DNA of 18,310 nucleotides from DUQU01 sp964481475. GTDB lineage: Bacteria > Bacillota_I > Bacilli_A > Acholeplasmatales > UBA5453. The position numbers and the translations under genes were made by a program. Below, one piece after another: positions 1 through 10,700 of this stretch. The notes under the pieces were generated by a model. It was given only the letters and a program-made list of their open reading frames with translations, ran no database searches and was not told the origin of the DNA. The stretch spans positions 1-18,310 of the forward strand of contig CAYZTG010000019.1 in NCBI GenBank assembly GCA_964481475.1. Direction: 5' to 3'. Every line of letters begins with the position of its first letter. Positions within the stretch are counted from its first letter, which is position 1.

Positions 1-53
1 GTAAAATTCGCTTAAAATCATTAAAAAAGGGGTAAAACAAGGTACAGACAATG

Positions 54-138
54 TGGTGCCCGAGGCCGGATTCGAACCGGCATGCTTTTAGGCGCTTGAT
101 TTTGAGTCAAGTTCGTATACCAATTTCGACACTCGGGC
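54..138 (-). tRNA. tRNA-Leu (anticodon CAA)
   Basis: A complete cloverleaf can be folded on the minus strand. The 5' acceptor arm GCCCGAG (132-138) pairs with CTCGGGC (58-64). They are followed by discriminator A and an encoded CCA (54-56). The anticodon stem CTTGA/TCAAG encloses the loop CTCAAAA, giving anticodon CAA, which reads UUG leucine codons. The T arm is GCCGG-TTCGAAT-CCGGC. The extra arm between anticodon and T stems is about 13 nt, which fits a class II tRNA such as Leu. The gene follows the glycosyltransferase gene by 37 nt and could be read from its own promoter or by read-through. Confidence 0.96.
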
Positions 139-146
139 TTGTTATT

Positions 147-175
147 ATTTTATTAAATAATATATTTAATTGCAA
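147..175 (-). promoter_or_regulatory. Possible sigma-A-type promoter of the tRNA-Leu gene
   Basis: On the minus strand a -35-like TTGCAA (170-175) and a -10-like TAAAAT (147-152) are separated by exactly 17 nt. The predicted start of transcription lies about 2-3 nt before the tRNA 5' end at 138, a very short leader. The region is almost pure A/T, so chance matches are likely. No GC-stem terminator separates the upstream glycosyltransferase gene from the tRNA, so read-through is also possible. Confidence 0.35.
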
Positions 176-1360
176 TTATTTTTTAACTTTATTAAGTTTA
201 ATTGCTTCATTATAAGCGTTATTAGCATTTTTAGCATATTCTTCTTTAGAATATTTTTTCACTGAATTAAAGGCATTTTCCTTTAACTTGTTACTTAAAT
301 CTTTATTTTCGCATAATTTATTAATTAGTGTTGGTAGTTCATTATTATCATGAAAAAACAAGCCATTAACTCCATCACTTATAACGTTTTCTAAAACTTT
401 ATCGTATTTAACAATTAGTGGTAAACCAGAGGCTAATGCTTCAATATAAGTTAAACCTTGTGTTTCCGATAAACTTGCATTTAAAAAGACATCACCGAGT
501 TGATAGTATAAGCCAACTAAGTCCCAATCAACCATTCCTGTAAAGATAACTTTATCTTCTAGTTGTTCTTTTTTAACTAAGGCTTTTAGGGCGTTCATAT
601 AAGGACCATCACCAACAATTAAAAACTTCATATTATTATGATTACTTTCTTTAAATCCTTTTATTAAAACATTAATACTCTTCTCTTCAGAAATCCTCCC
701 CACAAATAAACACACATACTCATCTTTTAACCCTAAAGACTCTTTTAACTCAGTTACTTGTTCTTGTGAATAATTCTTTTCATAAAATTTATTTAATTCA
801 ATTCCTGTAGGTATGATTTGATAATTACCTTCAATATTATAACTTAGCATTAAATCTTTTGTTTTTTGTGAAGGAACGATCGTCACATCAGCTCTTTTAA
901 TGAAACTTCTCATTAATTTTATTAACATACTTTTCATTCTATTTTTAAAAAGTTTATCTAAAGTTTTTGAAACATAATGAAGATATTGTTCATACATTGT
1001 GTGAACAGTAAAAACCATCGGAATGTTAGTCTTTTTTCTTAATTTTTTTCCCAATGAACCCATTGAAAACTCAGTGTGAACATGAATTAAATCAAGATCT
1101 AATTTTTTAATTTTTCGGACATACTTTCCCTTAAAAGGAACATATCTAAAATGTCTCAATCCTTTAAATGGAAAAGGAATTCCTTTAATTCTAATCATTT
1201 TGGGGTCATTATTATCATATTCTTTATAACCGTTTGTTGTAGTTGTGATTACATAAACATCATGACCCATCAATGTTAAACCTTCTTTTAACATTAATAA
1301 AGATGTTGATACACCGCCTGTTATAGGGTAATATGCATCACTTATCAAGCCTATTTTCAT
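176..1360 (-). CDS. GT4 glycosyltransferase, likely 1,2-diacylglycerol 3-glucosyltransferase (alMGS type)
   Basis: Predicted 394-aa GT-B glycosyltransferase of family GT4. It probably transfers glucose from UDP-glucose to diacylglycerol at the cytoplasmic membrane face, forming monoglucosyldiacylglycerol. The N-terminus (MKIGLISDAYYP, then GGVSTSLLMLKEGL) and the internal VHTEFSMGSLGKK stretch closely recall the Acholeplasma laidlawii alMGS sequence as I remember it. The C-terminal half has the GT4 EX7E motif (E299 to E307, in SETQGLTYIEAL), the usual donor-binding region. There is no transmembrane segment, consistent with a peripheral enzyme. I chose the ATG at 1360 because GAGAGG lies 8 nt upstream. 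A longer in-frame version would need a TTG at 1384 and adds eight unconserved residues. The start overlaps the preceding gene by 23 nt. That gene encodes a putative lipid-flippase-like protein, which suits a membrane-lipid role. The exact sugar and acceptor are inferred. Confidence 0.87.
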   Translation of the reverse strand: MKIGLISDAYYPITGGVSTSLLMLKEGLTLMGHDVYVITTTTNGYKEYDNNDPKMIRIKGIPFPFKGLRHFRYVPFKGKYVRKIKKLDLDLIHVHTEFSMGSLGKKLRKKTNIPMVFTVHTMYEQYLHYVSKTLDKLFKNRMKSMLIKLMRSFIKRADVTIVPSQKTKDLMLSYNIEGNYQIIPTGIELNKFYEKNYSQEQVTELKESLGLKDEYVCLFVGRISEEKSINVLIKGFKESNHNNMKFLIVGDGPYMNALKALVKKEQLEDKVIFTGMVDWDLVGLYYQLGDVFLNASLSETQGLTYIEALASGLPLIVKYDKVLENVISDGVNGLFFHDNNELPTLINKLCENKDLSNKLKENAFNSVKKYSKEEYAKNANNAYNEAIKLNKVKK

Positions 1361-2387
1361 ATTTTTTACCTCTCTTTTTGACAATCATATAAAAGATTAA
1401 ACCTACTATTATTCCAAAATAATAAGTGAAAAATCTCCATAATAGCATACTTGGAACAATTAACTTACTGGTTAAAATTCCCACAAATAATATAGAAAAT
1501 GACCATTCAACTGCCCCAGAGGCACCGGGAGTCGGAATCCACATCATAAATGTTTGAGAAAACATACTCATCATTATAATAAAGAAATACTGGCTAACTT
1601 CAAGTTTCACCCCTAAAGCTAAAAAAATAACAATAGGAATACTATTCATTACAATTAGGTCTAATAATCTAATTGAAACAGAACCTAAAAATACTCTCTT
1701 TCTTTTGAACAATCTTTTCGTGCTTCTTTGAAACTCATCAACAAAGTCAAAAAGCTTTACTTCTGCCTTTTCCATGATATTTTTAAGCGGTTTAACTTTT
1801 CCTAACCACCTAATAAAAACTCTAAATAATTTTGCTGCTTTAGGAACGGTTGATAATAAAATAATTCCAACTAGGATGATCATATTAAGTGAAAAGCCAA
1901 TTAAGATTAAAGTTACTTGATTGTTAATCAATTTTATTATATCACCGATATATAAAATAACACCAATTGTCGAAAAAACTGCCGCAGTAGATTGATAAAC
2001 AATAAAGTTACTAACAAGAATTGACATTGTTTTATCAGCATCAATTCCATACTTCATATAATAATAGCCTTGAATAGGTTGTCCACCAGAAGCAAACGGA
2101 GTAATTCCATTAAATAAATGTTCAGTACTTGCAATATTAAAAGAATCTAAAAATGAAACATTAGAATCAATTGCAGTTGTAATTATAGCAATTGCAAGTC
2201 CCACTAAAACGAGATGTAAAACCGCAATTAAAAATAAGTAAACAACATACTTAATTTTCACACTAGTAATAATTTCATAAACATCCTTAAAATCATGTAA
2301 TGAAAATAAGATAATGAAGAATGCTACTAAAACAACTATTAAAAAAATAATATTTCCTAATAACTTGTTTCTTTGCTTTTTATCCAT
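1338..2387 (-). CDS. UPF0104 / lysylphosphatidylglycerol synthase-type integral membrane protein (flippase-like)
   Basis: 349-aa polytopic membrane protein with about eight hydrophobic segments, the first at residues 11-30. Two signatures of the UPF0104/LPG_synthase_TM family (the membrane domain of MprF) are visible: FASGGQPIQGYYYMKYG at about 98-114 and PTPGASGAVEW at 285-295. The soluble aminoacyl-transferase domain of full MprF is absent, so aminoacyl-lipid synthesis is unlikely. Stand-alone members are usually thought to move or bind lipids, but the substrate is unknown. Its ATG overlaps the argS stop codon by one base (TAATG), with GGAAGA upstream as the ribosome site. Its 3' end overlaps the alMGS-like gene by 23 nt. 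Coupling to a glycolipid synthase suggests a job in glycolipid translocation or membrane composition; this is inference. Confidence 0.85.
   Translation of the reverse strand: MDKKQRNKLLGNIIFLIVVLVAFFIILFSLHDFKDVYEIITSVKIKYVVYLFLIAVLHLVLVGLAIAIITTAIDSNVSFLDSFNIASTEHLFNGITPFASGGQPIQGYYYMKYGIDADKTMSILVSNFIVYQSTAAVFSTIGVILYIGDIIKLINNQVTLILIGFSLNMIILVGIILLSTVPKAAKLFRVFIRWLGKVKPLKNIMEKAEVKLFDFVDEFQRSTKRLFKRKRVFLGSVSIRLLDLIVMNSIPIVIFLALGVKLEVSQYFFIIMMSMFSQTFMMWIPTPGASGAVEWSFSILFVGILTSKLIVPSMLLWRFFTYYFGIIVGLIFYMIVKKRGKKYENRLDK
1368..1375 (-). promoter_or_regulatory. Ribosome binding site deciding the glycosyltransferase start
   Basis: The minus strand reads AGAGAGGT here, with GAGAGG placed 8 nt before the ATG at 1360. 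It lies inside the end of the upstream UPF0104-like gene. It supports the ATG at 1360 over the upstream in-frame TTG at 1384. Confidence 0.7.
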
Positions 2388-4042
2388 TACATTTCTTCCA
2401 AAATAGTCATATTAAGTAATCTCATCCCTTCATTTAAGACTACTCGAACAGCATAAATTAAATTAAGATTAGCATTACGCAAGATTTCATCATCAACATT
2501 AATTTTATGATTAGAATAAAATCTGTTAAATAAAGTAGCTAAATTTAGTAAGAATCGTGAAATAATATGTGGACCATTTTCCTTTAACGATCTTTCCAAC
2601 ACTTCACTAAATGAAGCAATTTCTTTTACTAATTTAAAATATAAATCGTCATTAAAGACTTGGTAATCAGATATTTTCATAAATGCCAAATCTTTTAAGA
2701 TAGATGTTATACGGACACTACTATATTGCAGATATGGACCTGTTAATCCCTCAAATGAGAGCATCTCACTTAAGTCAAACTCAATGTCTAAATTACGGTC
2801 TTGTTTTAAATCATTGAAAATAATTGCACTAATCGCAACACTTTTAGCAACTTCCTCTTTTCCTTTTAAAGTTGGATTTTTCTCATTCACTTGATCATAA
2901 GCTAAACTAATCGCTTCTGTAATAACATCATCTAATTTAACAACATTACCGCCACGAGTAGTCATCTTCTTTCCATCTTTTAAAATTAAACCAAAATTAA
3001 CATGATCCAAATTAAAGTCATAACCCATTAATTTACTAACTAACTTTAATTGTTCAAAATGTAGTTTTTGTTCATTACCCACAACATATAATACTTTATC
3101 AAACTTAAAATTATCAAAACGATATAAAAGAGCAGCTAAGTCTCTTGTCATATATAATGTAGCACCATCACTTCTTTTTATTAAAGCAGGAGGCATATCA
3201 TCAAGTTCAATAATTAAAGCTCCATCATCTATCTTAGCAATTTGTTTTTCTTCAATTTCTTTAATAACTCTATCCATCTTATCATTATAAAAAGATTCCC
3301 CTTGATAATAGTCAAAACTAACATTTAAGAGTTGATACATCTTTTCAAATGAAACTAATGATAATTCTTTAAAGTAACGCCAAAGTTTTAAATGTTTTTC
3401 GTTTCCCTCTTCCATCTCTCTAAAAACAACTCTCGCTTGTTCTTCAAGTTCTTCAGTTGACTCCTCATGAAACTTAACATATAAACTTTGCAAGTAATCA
3501 ATTGGATTTTCTTTTAAACTTTCTTCATTACCCCATCGTTCATAAGCAACAATCATTTTACCAAACTGAGTCCCCCAATCTCCTAAGTGATTGACTCCGA
3601 TAACATGATAACCTAACTTATCATAAATTTTTGCTAAAGAGGCACCAATAACGGTACTTCTCAAATGCCCAACACTAAAGTTCTTGGCAATATTTGGTGA
3701 AGAGTAATCTATTACAACTGTCTTATCTTTATCAAGTTTAGTAGCGTAATTTTCCTTAGTTCTAATAACTTCATCTAAAACAAGTTCACTAAACTTTTCT
3801 TTATTAATATTAATGTTTAAAAATCCACGTTCGAAATAGCTACTTTCAATTAAAGTAACAGCCTTTAAAACTTCAACAATCTCCGCTGCTAAATCAGTTA
3901 TTTTGGCATTCTTTTCTTTTGCTAAATTAAAAAGAGGAATAGCTAAATCGCTTCCTTCTCTTTTGGGCACTTCAACTACTAAGTAACTTCCATACCTATT
4001 ATATAATAATTTTCCAATTTGTGTTTTTAAATTAAATATCAT
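2387..4042 (-). CDS. argS: Arginyl-tRNA synthetase
   Basis: 551-aa class I synthetase that charges tRNA-Arg with arginine using ATP. The signature NIAKNFSVGHLRST at about 117-130 is the ArgRS HIGH region; the motif reads SVGH (123-126), so the first His is Ser. The KMSKS-equivalent loop reads KKMTTRGGN from about 358. The DALR-type anticodon-binding domain starts around residue 435 with the typical TGPYLQYSSVRI and runs to the C-terminus. Residues 1-90 form the ArgRS-specific N-terminal domain that contacts the tRNA D-loop. Length is normal for the bacterial family. The ATG at 4042 lies 12 nt after the upstream stop and has only a weak ribosome site (CTAAG). Translation may therefore depend on coupling to the thioredoxin-like gene. 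Confidence 0.96.
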   Translation of the reverse strand: MIFNLKTQIGKLLYNRYGSYLVVEVPKREGSDLAIPLFNLAKEKNAKITDLAAEIVEVLKAVTLIESSYFERGFLNININKEKFSELVLDEVIRTKENYATKLDKDKTVVIDYSSPNIAKNFSVGHLRSTVIGASLAKIYDKLGYHVIGVNHLGDWGTQFGKMIVAYERWGNEESLKENPIDYLQSLYVKFHEESTEELEEQARVVFREMEEGNEKHLKLWRYFKELSLVSFEKMYQLLNVSFDYYQGESFYNDKMDRVIKEIEEKQIAKIDDGALIIELDDMPPALIKRSDGATLYMTRDLAALLYRFDNFKFDKVLYVVGNEQKLHFEQLKLVSKLMGYDFNLDHVNFGLILKDGKKMTTRGGNVVKLDDVITEAISLAYDQVNEKNPTLKGKEEVAKSVAISAIIFNDLKQDRNLDIEFDLSEMLSFEGLTGPYLQYSSVRITSILKDLAFMKISDYQVFNDDLYFKLVKEIASFSEVLERSLKENGPHIISRFLLNLATLFNRFYSNHKINVDDEILRNANLNLIYAVRVVLNEGMRLLNMTILEEM

Positions 4043-4054
4043 TTACTTAGCTTA

Positions 4055-4600
4055 TTATTTAAAGCTTTCTTTAACTTTTATGTAAAAGTTTTTAATATTA
4101 CTGGCAATTTTCCCTCCAGTAAAGGAGTTTCTATTAACTTTTATTTCTCCTTCTTCAAAATAAATTAAAAAGGCATTAAACTGACCAGTTTCTGGATTTC
4201 CTGATATTCCATAATCCTCAGCTAATTTTTGGAAATCTTTTGATTTTAATTTGGTTAAATCAACGTAATAGATACTATCAAAGTACTCATCCATATTTTC
4301 ATTAAAAAATTCAATATTATAATATTTTACTTCCTCAATACAATTAGTACATTGAGGATAGCCAAAATAAACTAGCATTTTCTCATTTTTAGCTTGTTTA
4401 CTTTTCAATTGTTTAAAAGTAATCTCTTTAAAAATATGATCTTTAGGAATGTCTGAATATTTGTAGTTCTCATAAAATAAGTTCTTCTTATTTGGCTGTA
4501 AAACAATAGCCAAAACTGCTACTACAACTAAAACTGCTCCTAAAATAATAAATGGTAATGGTTTAATTTTTGGTTTTAATCTACTATATTTATTTGACAT
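4055..4600 (-). CDS. Membrane-anchored thioredoxin-fold protein with CxxC motif
   Basis: 181-aa protein with a positively charged N-terminus, one membrane segment (about residues 16-35, positive-inside rule placing the rest outside) and an extracytoplasmic thioredoxin-like domain. The active-site-like motif is YFGYPQCTNCIEE with C84 and C87, following a hydrophobic strand (MLVYFGYP) as in thioredoxin folds. A later strand (NAFLIYFEEG, about 142-151) fits the beta-strand after the cis-Pro loop, but the expected proline directly before it is missing. The nearest Pro is P136. It may reduce, isomerise or form disulfides at the cell surface; the substrate is unknown. The start has a strong ribosome site (AAAGGAG, about 8 nt spacing) and a promoter immediately upstream, so it heads the argS operon. 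The family is inferred from motif and topology only. Confidence 0.75.
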   Translation of the reverse strand: MSNKYSRLKPKIKPLPFIILGAVLVVVAVLAIVLQPNKKNLFYENYKYSDIPKDHIFKEITFKQLKSKQAKNEKMLVYFGYPQCTNCIEEVKYYNIEFFNENMDEYFDSIYYVDLTKLKSKDFQKLAEDYGISGNPETGQFNAFLIYFEEGEIKVNRNSFTGGKIASNIKNFYIKVKESFK

Positions 4601-4629
4601 ACATAAATCTCCTTTTTGACACTATTACG

Positions 4630-4658
4630 ATTATATCACATTGATTGTTTAAAAACAA
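4630..4658 (-). promoter_or_regulatory. Sigma-A-type promoter of the thioredoxin-like/argS operon
   Basis: The minus strand has -35 TTGTTT (4653-4658), a 17-nt spacer and a perfect -10 TATAAT (4630-4635). A TG one base before the -10 also makes it an extended -10. Predicted transcription starts near 4623, giving a 5' leader of about 22 nt that carries the AAAGGAG ribosome site. The -35 lies directly next to the T-tract of the terminator of the preceding operon. Confidence 0.75.
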
Positions 4659-4659
4659 T

Positions 4660-4695
4660 AAAAAAAAACGCCTCATAAATATCTATTTATGGCGT
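4660..4695 (-). terminator. Rho-independent terminator after the giant surface-protein gene
   Basis: On the minus strand ACGCC (4691-4695) pairs with GGCGT (4668-4672). An inner ATAAA/TTTAT stem around a small A/T loop continues the helix, with a two-base GA bulge. A run of nine T residues follows (4660-4668). The hairpin begins 10 nt after the stop codon of the giant gene and should end the long surface-protein operon. Confidence 0.9.
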
Positions 4696-4704
4696 CTTTC
4701 ATTA

Positions 4705-7700
4705 TTAATCAAAACTAGTAATATCATCATAAAGTCCCCACTTTTTACCTTGAGTTTCTGCATTAATTACAATCGCTAATTCTCTTGTTATTGGGTTGGG
4801 TGAAGTACTATATATATAATAAAACTTACCAATACTATCATCAATCACTGATCTCATGTTAGGAAGCCTATATGCATCATCATACCAACTAGTCCCAGTC
4901 ATCCCGCCAGCAATAATAAACATATCGTATGTATATCTTTCATTTGGAGCGGTATTTTCTGTTTCAACTCCAGTATACTTCGGTGTTACAACATTAAAGT
5001 TATAAGCACCTGTTGAATTTCTTCCAAAACGGTAATTTACATCGCGGTCATTTGCAACAAAATAGTAAAGTGATGACTGGTTGTTTAACCCTCCAGTAAA
5101 GTCTATTCCACTTGGAAAATCAGTAACTTTATTCCCAGTTGTTGGATAAGTTCCGTTAATAGCTAAGTTTTTCAAAGATATTAATACCACACTATTGTTA
5201 AGTGGTGAATTTGGACTATTTGCTTCAATAAGTCCATAAAGTGGATCATTATAATAAATTTTAAATCTTAATGTTAAATTGTATTTTACATCTCTCGTTG
5301 TAATAAAGTAATTAACACTATTACTAGTGTCTCCATTTTCTGGAATAACACGATAATGAATAATTTCTAAAATATCACCCATCCCAACATAGTCAGTCTT
5401 TAAACTAGGGTGATGAACATCATTTGTTAAGGCTGTCCATCCACTAAGAGGATCATACCTTTGTATTCTTGCTCCAAACGGTAAAATAAAACCAGGACTA
5501 TAATTTTCTAAATCAATATCTGAAACTTCTCCATCAATTCTATAATCATAAACCTCTCCTTTTGAGTTAACATAATCAATTCCTTCAGAGAAAAATCTTG
5601 TATCATACGAATCATTAGGAACACCTAAATTATTACTTGGTCTAATCGTCGGATATTTAATAATTAAACCTCCATCTAAACCTTCAAATTTAACATCTAA
5701 TAAATAAGCACTTACACCTAAATTTTTTGTTATAAATAATTCTCCTAAAACAAAATGGTGCTCTTCTCTATTAATAATAAACTGATAACTTTTTACACCA
5801 ACCGGTGCTAGTGAAGTAATAATAAAACTAAATTCTCCGTAACTATCAACTAACTTAATCTCCTCATTATCTATGTCATCGTGAATTAGATTATCAATAG
5901 TCATAAACATTAGATTATAGAGGCTATCATCAATTAAATTAAAATTTATTTCAATTAAAGATTGAATCGCTTCTCTAGTAATAAAGAAAGAGTTAGATGG
6001 TTGTAAGTTACTATCTAAATAAATATTAATCTCAGTTGGAGTTCTTTCTTCAATAATATGAGTTACTATTTCGCTAACTCCCGATTCAGGTTGAATTAGA
6101 TATGTCACAATATATTGTTTCTTTCCCTTATTAGCTCCTTCGCTAGTAATATAATCATATCTAATACTTGCCGATAGTAATCTAGCAAATGGTGAAATGA
6201 TAAATTCATCAATGATGATGCTTTCTCCTAAATAAAGTGTATAACTTTTAATATTATCTTGGTAGAACACTGTCTCTGCAAAATAGTTAGTTACTATATC
6301 CATTGTTTGATTAGTCATCGTTACATTTGGTAATTGATAACCAAACTCAATATAAGATGTGAAATTATTACTATTTTCTGGCGTAAAGTTAAGATCATTA
6401 CCATTTACATCTTTTGAATAAAACTCATAATCTAAACTTAAAATTGTTCTTTCTGAAGAAAGTCTCTTAGTAAAAGTAATTGATTTAATAGGTGATGTCT
6501 CATAATAACCATACTCGATTATGTAAGTTCCTTCTTGGAGACTATCACTTAAAATAATATTAAAACCAAATTGATTAACATTGCCTTCAACTGTCCCCTT
6601 GGCAATAATTTCTATTTCATAAAAAGCTTCACTAACCTTATTATTTTCATTTACGGTTTCAGCATAAAGGCCTAACAAAACCATTTCATGATGATTAGGA
6701 ATAAGATTGTTTGTTGCAATGTTTGCCCCTGAAAATAGTGCTTTTAGATTACCAGATTGCGGCATTGTTCTATTAGAAATAATCAAACTATCTCCGATAT
6801 TATTATGAGTACTGTTTTGATTGTCTAAAGTAATAACTGCATTAGTTGTCAATATGGTACTGTTTCTTACTAATCTAATCGTGTAGTCAGTATAATATTT
6901 ATCAAGATCGCGAATGTTTTGATCTTTGATATATAATTCCGAATACACCCTTAAGGTAAATTCTTGTTCATCATCTTCAGAAATAGTCCCACTAATAGAC
7001 CATTTAACTAAGCTATCTGTAGGTAATATCTCATTAATTCTGTTGTTATAATCAGTTTTTAAAATACTATATTCGGCATTACTCAAATTAGTTTTAGCAA
7101 TAATTGCCCCTTTTGATAAATCGTTATACATTACCTCATAATAAAATTCATCACTATTAAAAGCTGTTGTACTTAAAGTATAAGTAATGATATTTGATTC
7201 ACGGTTAATAACTCCCCCTCTTAATATCGGTGAGTTACCATTTGGATCATATAAAATAAGTTCTCCAATTTTTGTCGCTAAACTTTCATCCTCTGCTAAT
7301 ACTTCTGATTTGTTATTATAGCTAAGTTGATACATCTGCATATATTTATATAAAATGCCTTCCGTGTCTTCTTCACTTGGAACAACTTTATCAGTTACTT
7401 TAATATTATCTAAATCAATATACTTAAAACCATCTTCTGATAACCTATATAAATCAGTTACCTTAATATTTGTTGGTAGCGCAGCCCCATCAATACTTCC
7501 TGTTGTACTTGAAAGAACATACATCCCATATGGTTTAGGGTTACTTCCATTAACTTGGAATCGATCAGCTAATGAATCAACTTCAACAGCATAAATATAT
7601 TCCGCATTTTCAGTTTTCATTAATGGGAAATCTTCATGAAAAATGTTTAATCCTTTTTCTGTATTTGGATCATCAGTAACAAACAAAATAGGATATCTTA

Positions 7701-10700
7701 AACTTTCATTAGTTGGTGGAGTCGAACTACTTCCACTCGAAACAGTAATAATTGAATTTGGATTGTAAGTATAATTTGTTTTAACAAACGTTCTTGATTG
7801 ATTATTGTTGAGTTCACCATAATCATTATCAGTTAAATTAAAAGTCGCAACCCTATAATTAACACCTGTATTAGTATTGTTTTCCAAAATATATCCGGTA
7901 ACATTAGGTGTATTATATGTTATTGATTGAGTTGATAACGATGATTGATTTTCTCTCATTACCACCTTAGTTACGGTTTTAGTCTCTGTTACTGTGTTAG
8001 AAGATAAAACTTTAATATTAGTAACATAATAAATACCACTACTTCTTCTTACAGTAAATTCTACTGTTGCATTTTGATAATTATATCTAACACTACTATT
8101 ATATGTCCAACCAGCAAATGCATTTGGTGAAGTATCATTTTTTTTGGCAGTATAATAAGTTTCCTCGCCAGTAAAGAACCGATAATAAACTAAACTTCCT
8201 GGAGCGTTAGAGTCAACTCTTCCAACCATATCAATGTCTTGGTCCATATTCATAATATTTTCAAAAACTCTTGACCTCATCGTTCCATAATTTCCTCTTT
8301 GAAGCCGTCCAAAAATACCACCAAAACCTCTTCTAGCTTGTTGGTATGTTTCTATTAAATAACTAGCACTTGCATTGGCACGATATAAAATATATTGGTC
8401 ATATTCATTTACTTGATAATACTTATTACTATCGTTAAAGTTCTCATTTTGATTATAAGAAAATAAATTATAATTATTATTTGTCACAAATATTCTACTA
8501 TTATTATAAGAACCTATTTTAATCGCCTTTATTTTACCATAATGAACAGCAGTATTAATTTCAACTAAAGTAATTGGTGTATTTGATTGACTTATTCCAC
8601 CTAAAATATAAGTAGAACCGACAATTCCTCCAGCCACGTCTGTCGAAGAAACAACTCCATGATTAATCATTCTTACCATTCTAGTTAAACCATAAGCAAT
8701 TACTCCCCCAGCGGCAGCATTAATTCCTGGTCTCAAAGCATTAGCTACGTTTGCAGCACTTGAACTTCCTCCATTTACCACTCCACTATCAATACCGTAA
8801 CTACCTACATTTCCTGTTACAGCATAGATGTTACCGTAATTAAGACCATTTGATAATAAGCTTTCCCCAACAGGATCACCCGAACCAACCACGGCAGTTG
8901 TAAAAGGACCTGCACTAATAGTTCCTTCGCTTCTATTTTGAAAAGTTCCACTAGCTAGTTCAACACCAAGGGCAATTCCTAAAATTCCCCCACTCCTAAC
9001 ATATTCAAATGCTTTTCCATAAATATCACCATTATTAGCTGTATCTAAGAGTTGGGCAACCGGTTTATCTCCAGTATAATTATTATGACCAAGTAATTCT
9101 GTACCACTTATATCACCTAAAGCACCAACAATTCCCCCTAAAACAATTCCTCCGGTATAGGCAATACTTATTCCCCCAAAAATACTACTATTAGTTGTAG
9201 AAACATTAGTTGTAGCAGCAAAATATGATCTTGACACTGTACTACTATTTGTATATTCAATTAAACCACTATTAGCAGCATCCTGGATTAAATTATAATT
9301 AAAAGTATTAATTCCTCCAACAAAAGTATTGGCGGTGCCCTTAATATCTTTAAAACTACTATTATATGTTGAAGTTATTTTCCCAGTATTAAAGGCATTC
9401 ACAATTTCCCCAACATTTAGATTAACAATTCCCGCAACATATAAATTTCTCGTTCTCAAATTTGAAGAGAAAGTGGAATCTCTAAAACTTGTCCCAACTA
9501 CATTACCAATAACTTCGGTATTTCCTTTAATACCAGCAGTAATGATATTTCCCTCATTAACAACATTTCTCATTTTATAAGTTCTCGTTGAAAAAGGCAA
9601 AATCCAAGTAATACCTGCAACATATAAATCATTATTTAAGTTATTAATATTTAATAAATAAATGTCTCCATCATTAGTTACGTTATAATAATCAACTCTT
9701 GTTGCTTGGGTAATATTAGAGACCTTTAATTTGCCATAGACTAGTATTTCTTCACTAATATTGCCAATTCTTAATTCCCCATAATTAATTACGTGTTTTA
9801 AAACATTACTACTATTATTCACGGAAGTAAAGAAAAAAGCTAACTTAATTTCTTCATTAATTCCTCCAGCAAAAAAATCCTTTCCAATTAGATAATCAAA
9901 AGTATTATATGCTCTTGATAAAGTAATTCCAAAATCTTTTGTATTATCAATAACTGTCGAAGCATAATAAATTTGCTTATTAAAATTATTAACGGATAAG
10001 CCCTCAATCTCAAAACCAGCTTTATTAATTATATAACTAATTTCTGCATTTTCCTTATTTGTACTTACAACGCCAACCCCTGCTAAATAGAGCGTCGAGT
10101 GAGTGTTAAGATACTTCCCAAAAATCGTGCCTTTATTTTCTAGTCTACCATTTCTTACTTGGTTTCCGTCATTTAACTTAAAACCAAATCCAGCTAAATT
10201 ACCAAAAATACCCCCAACATAAATACTTGCTTGATTATTAATTTTACCAATTACATTGCCGCTAATAACTTTGCCACTATTAGTTAAATATTTTAAACTA
10301 CTACCTTTCTCAGTAGAGTTAGTTAATTGACCAATAATACCACCAGTATATGTGGAAACATTAATAGTCGCATTATAATTATCGCTAATTGAACTAACAC
10401 CAATGACATCAACTTCATTGAAACTATTATCTATAATAATCTCTTTATTATTAGCCCCAATTAAACCACCTACATAATAATTAGGGATAATTGTCCTATT
10501 ATTAAAATTATGATTATTGCCATTAATTTTTCCATAATCATTTGCAGAAACATTACCACTATTAATAATCATTCCATTACCATAACCAACAAAACCACCG
10601 GCATAAGTCGTTCCTAAGGCTTCGGTACCTAAATTAACTTCTGAATTACTAATCACATTTCTAATTGTTCCACCGTTAAGCTTACCTGCAATCACTCCTA

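Noticed and set aside
139..175. A/T inverted repeat (ATTATTT/AAATAAT) as terminator of the glycosyltransferase gene
   Set aside because: The stem has no G or C and no T-tract follows. It overlaps the possible tRNA promoter.
7355..7594. Open frame of 79 codons on the plus strand
   Set aside because: It lies fully antisense to the giant surface-protein gene, with no ribosome site or recognisable protein. The same applies to plus-strand frames at 9329-9580, 11993-12181, 12854-13045 and 15648-15854.
8136..8160. A8 run in the giant gene (and another near 15610) as a phase-variable tract
   Set aside because: Such runs are expected in AT-rich Lys/Asn codons. The frames are intact and the tracts are short.
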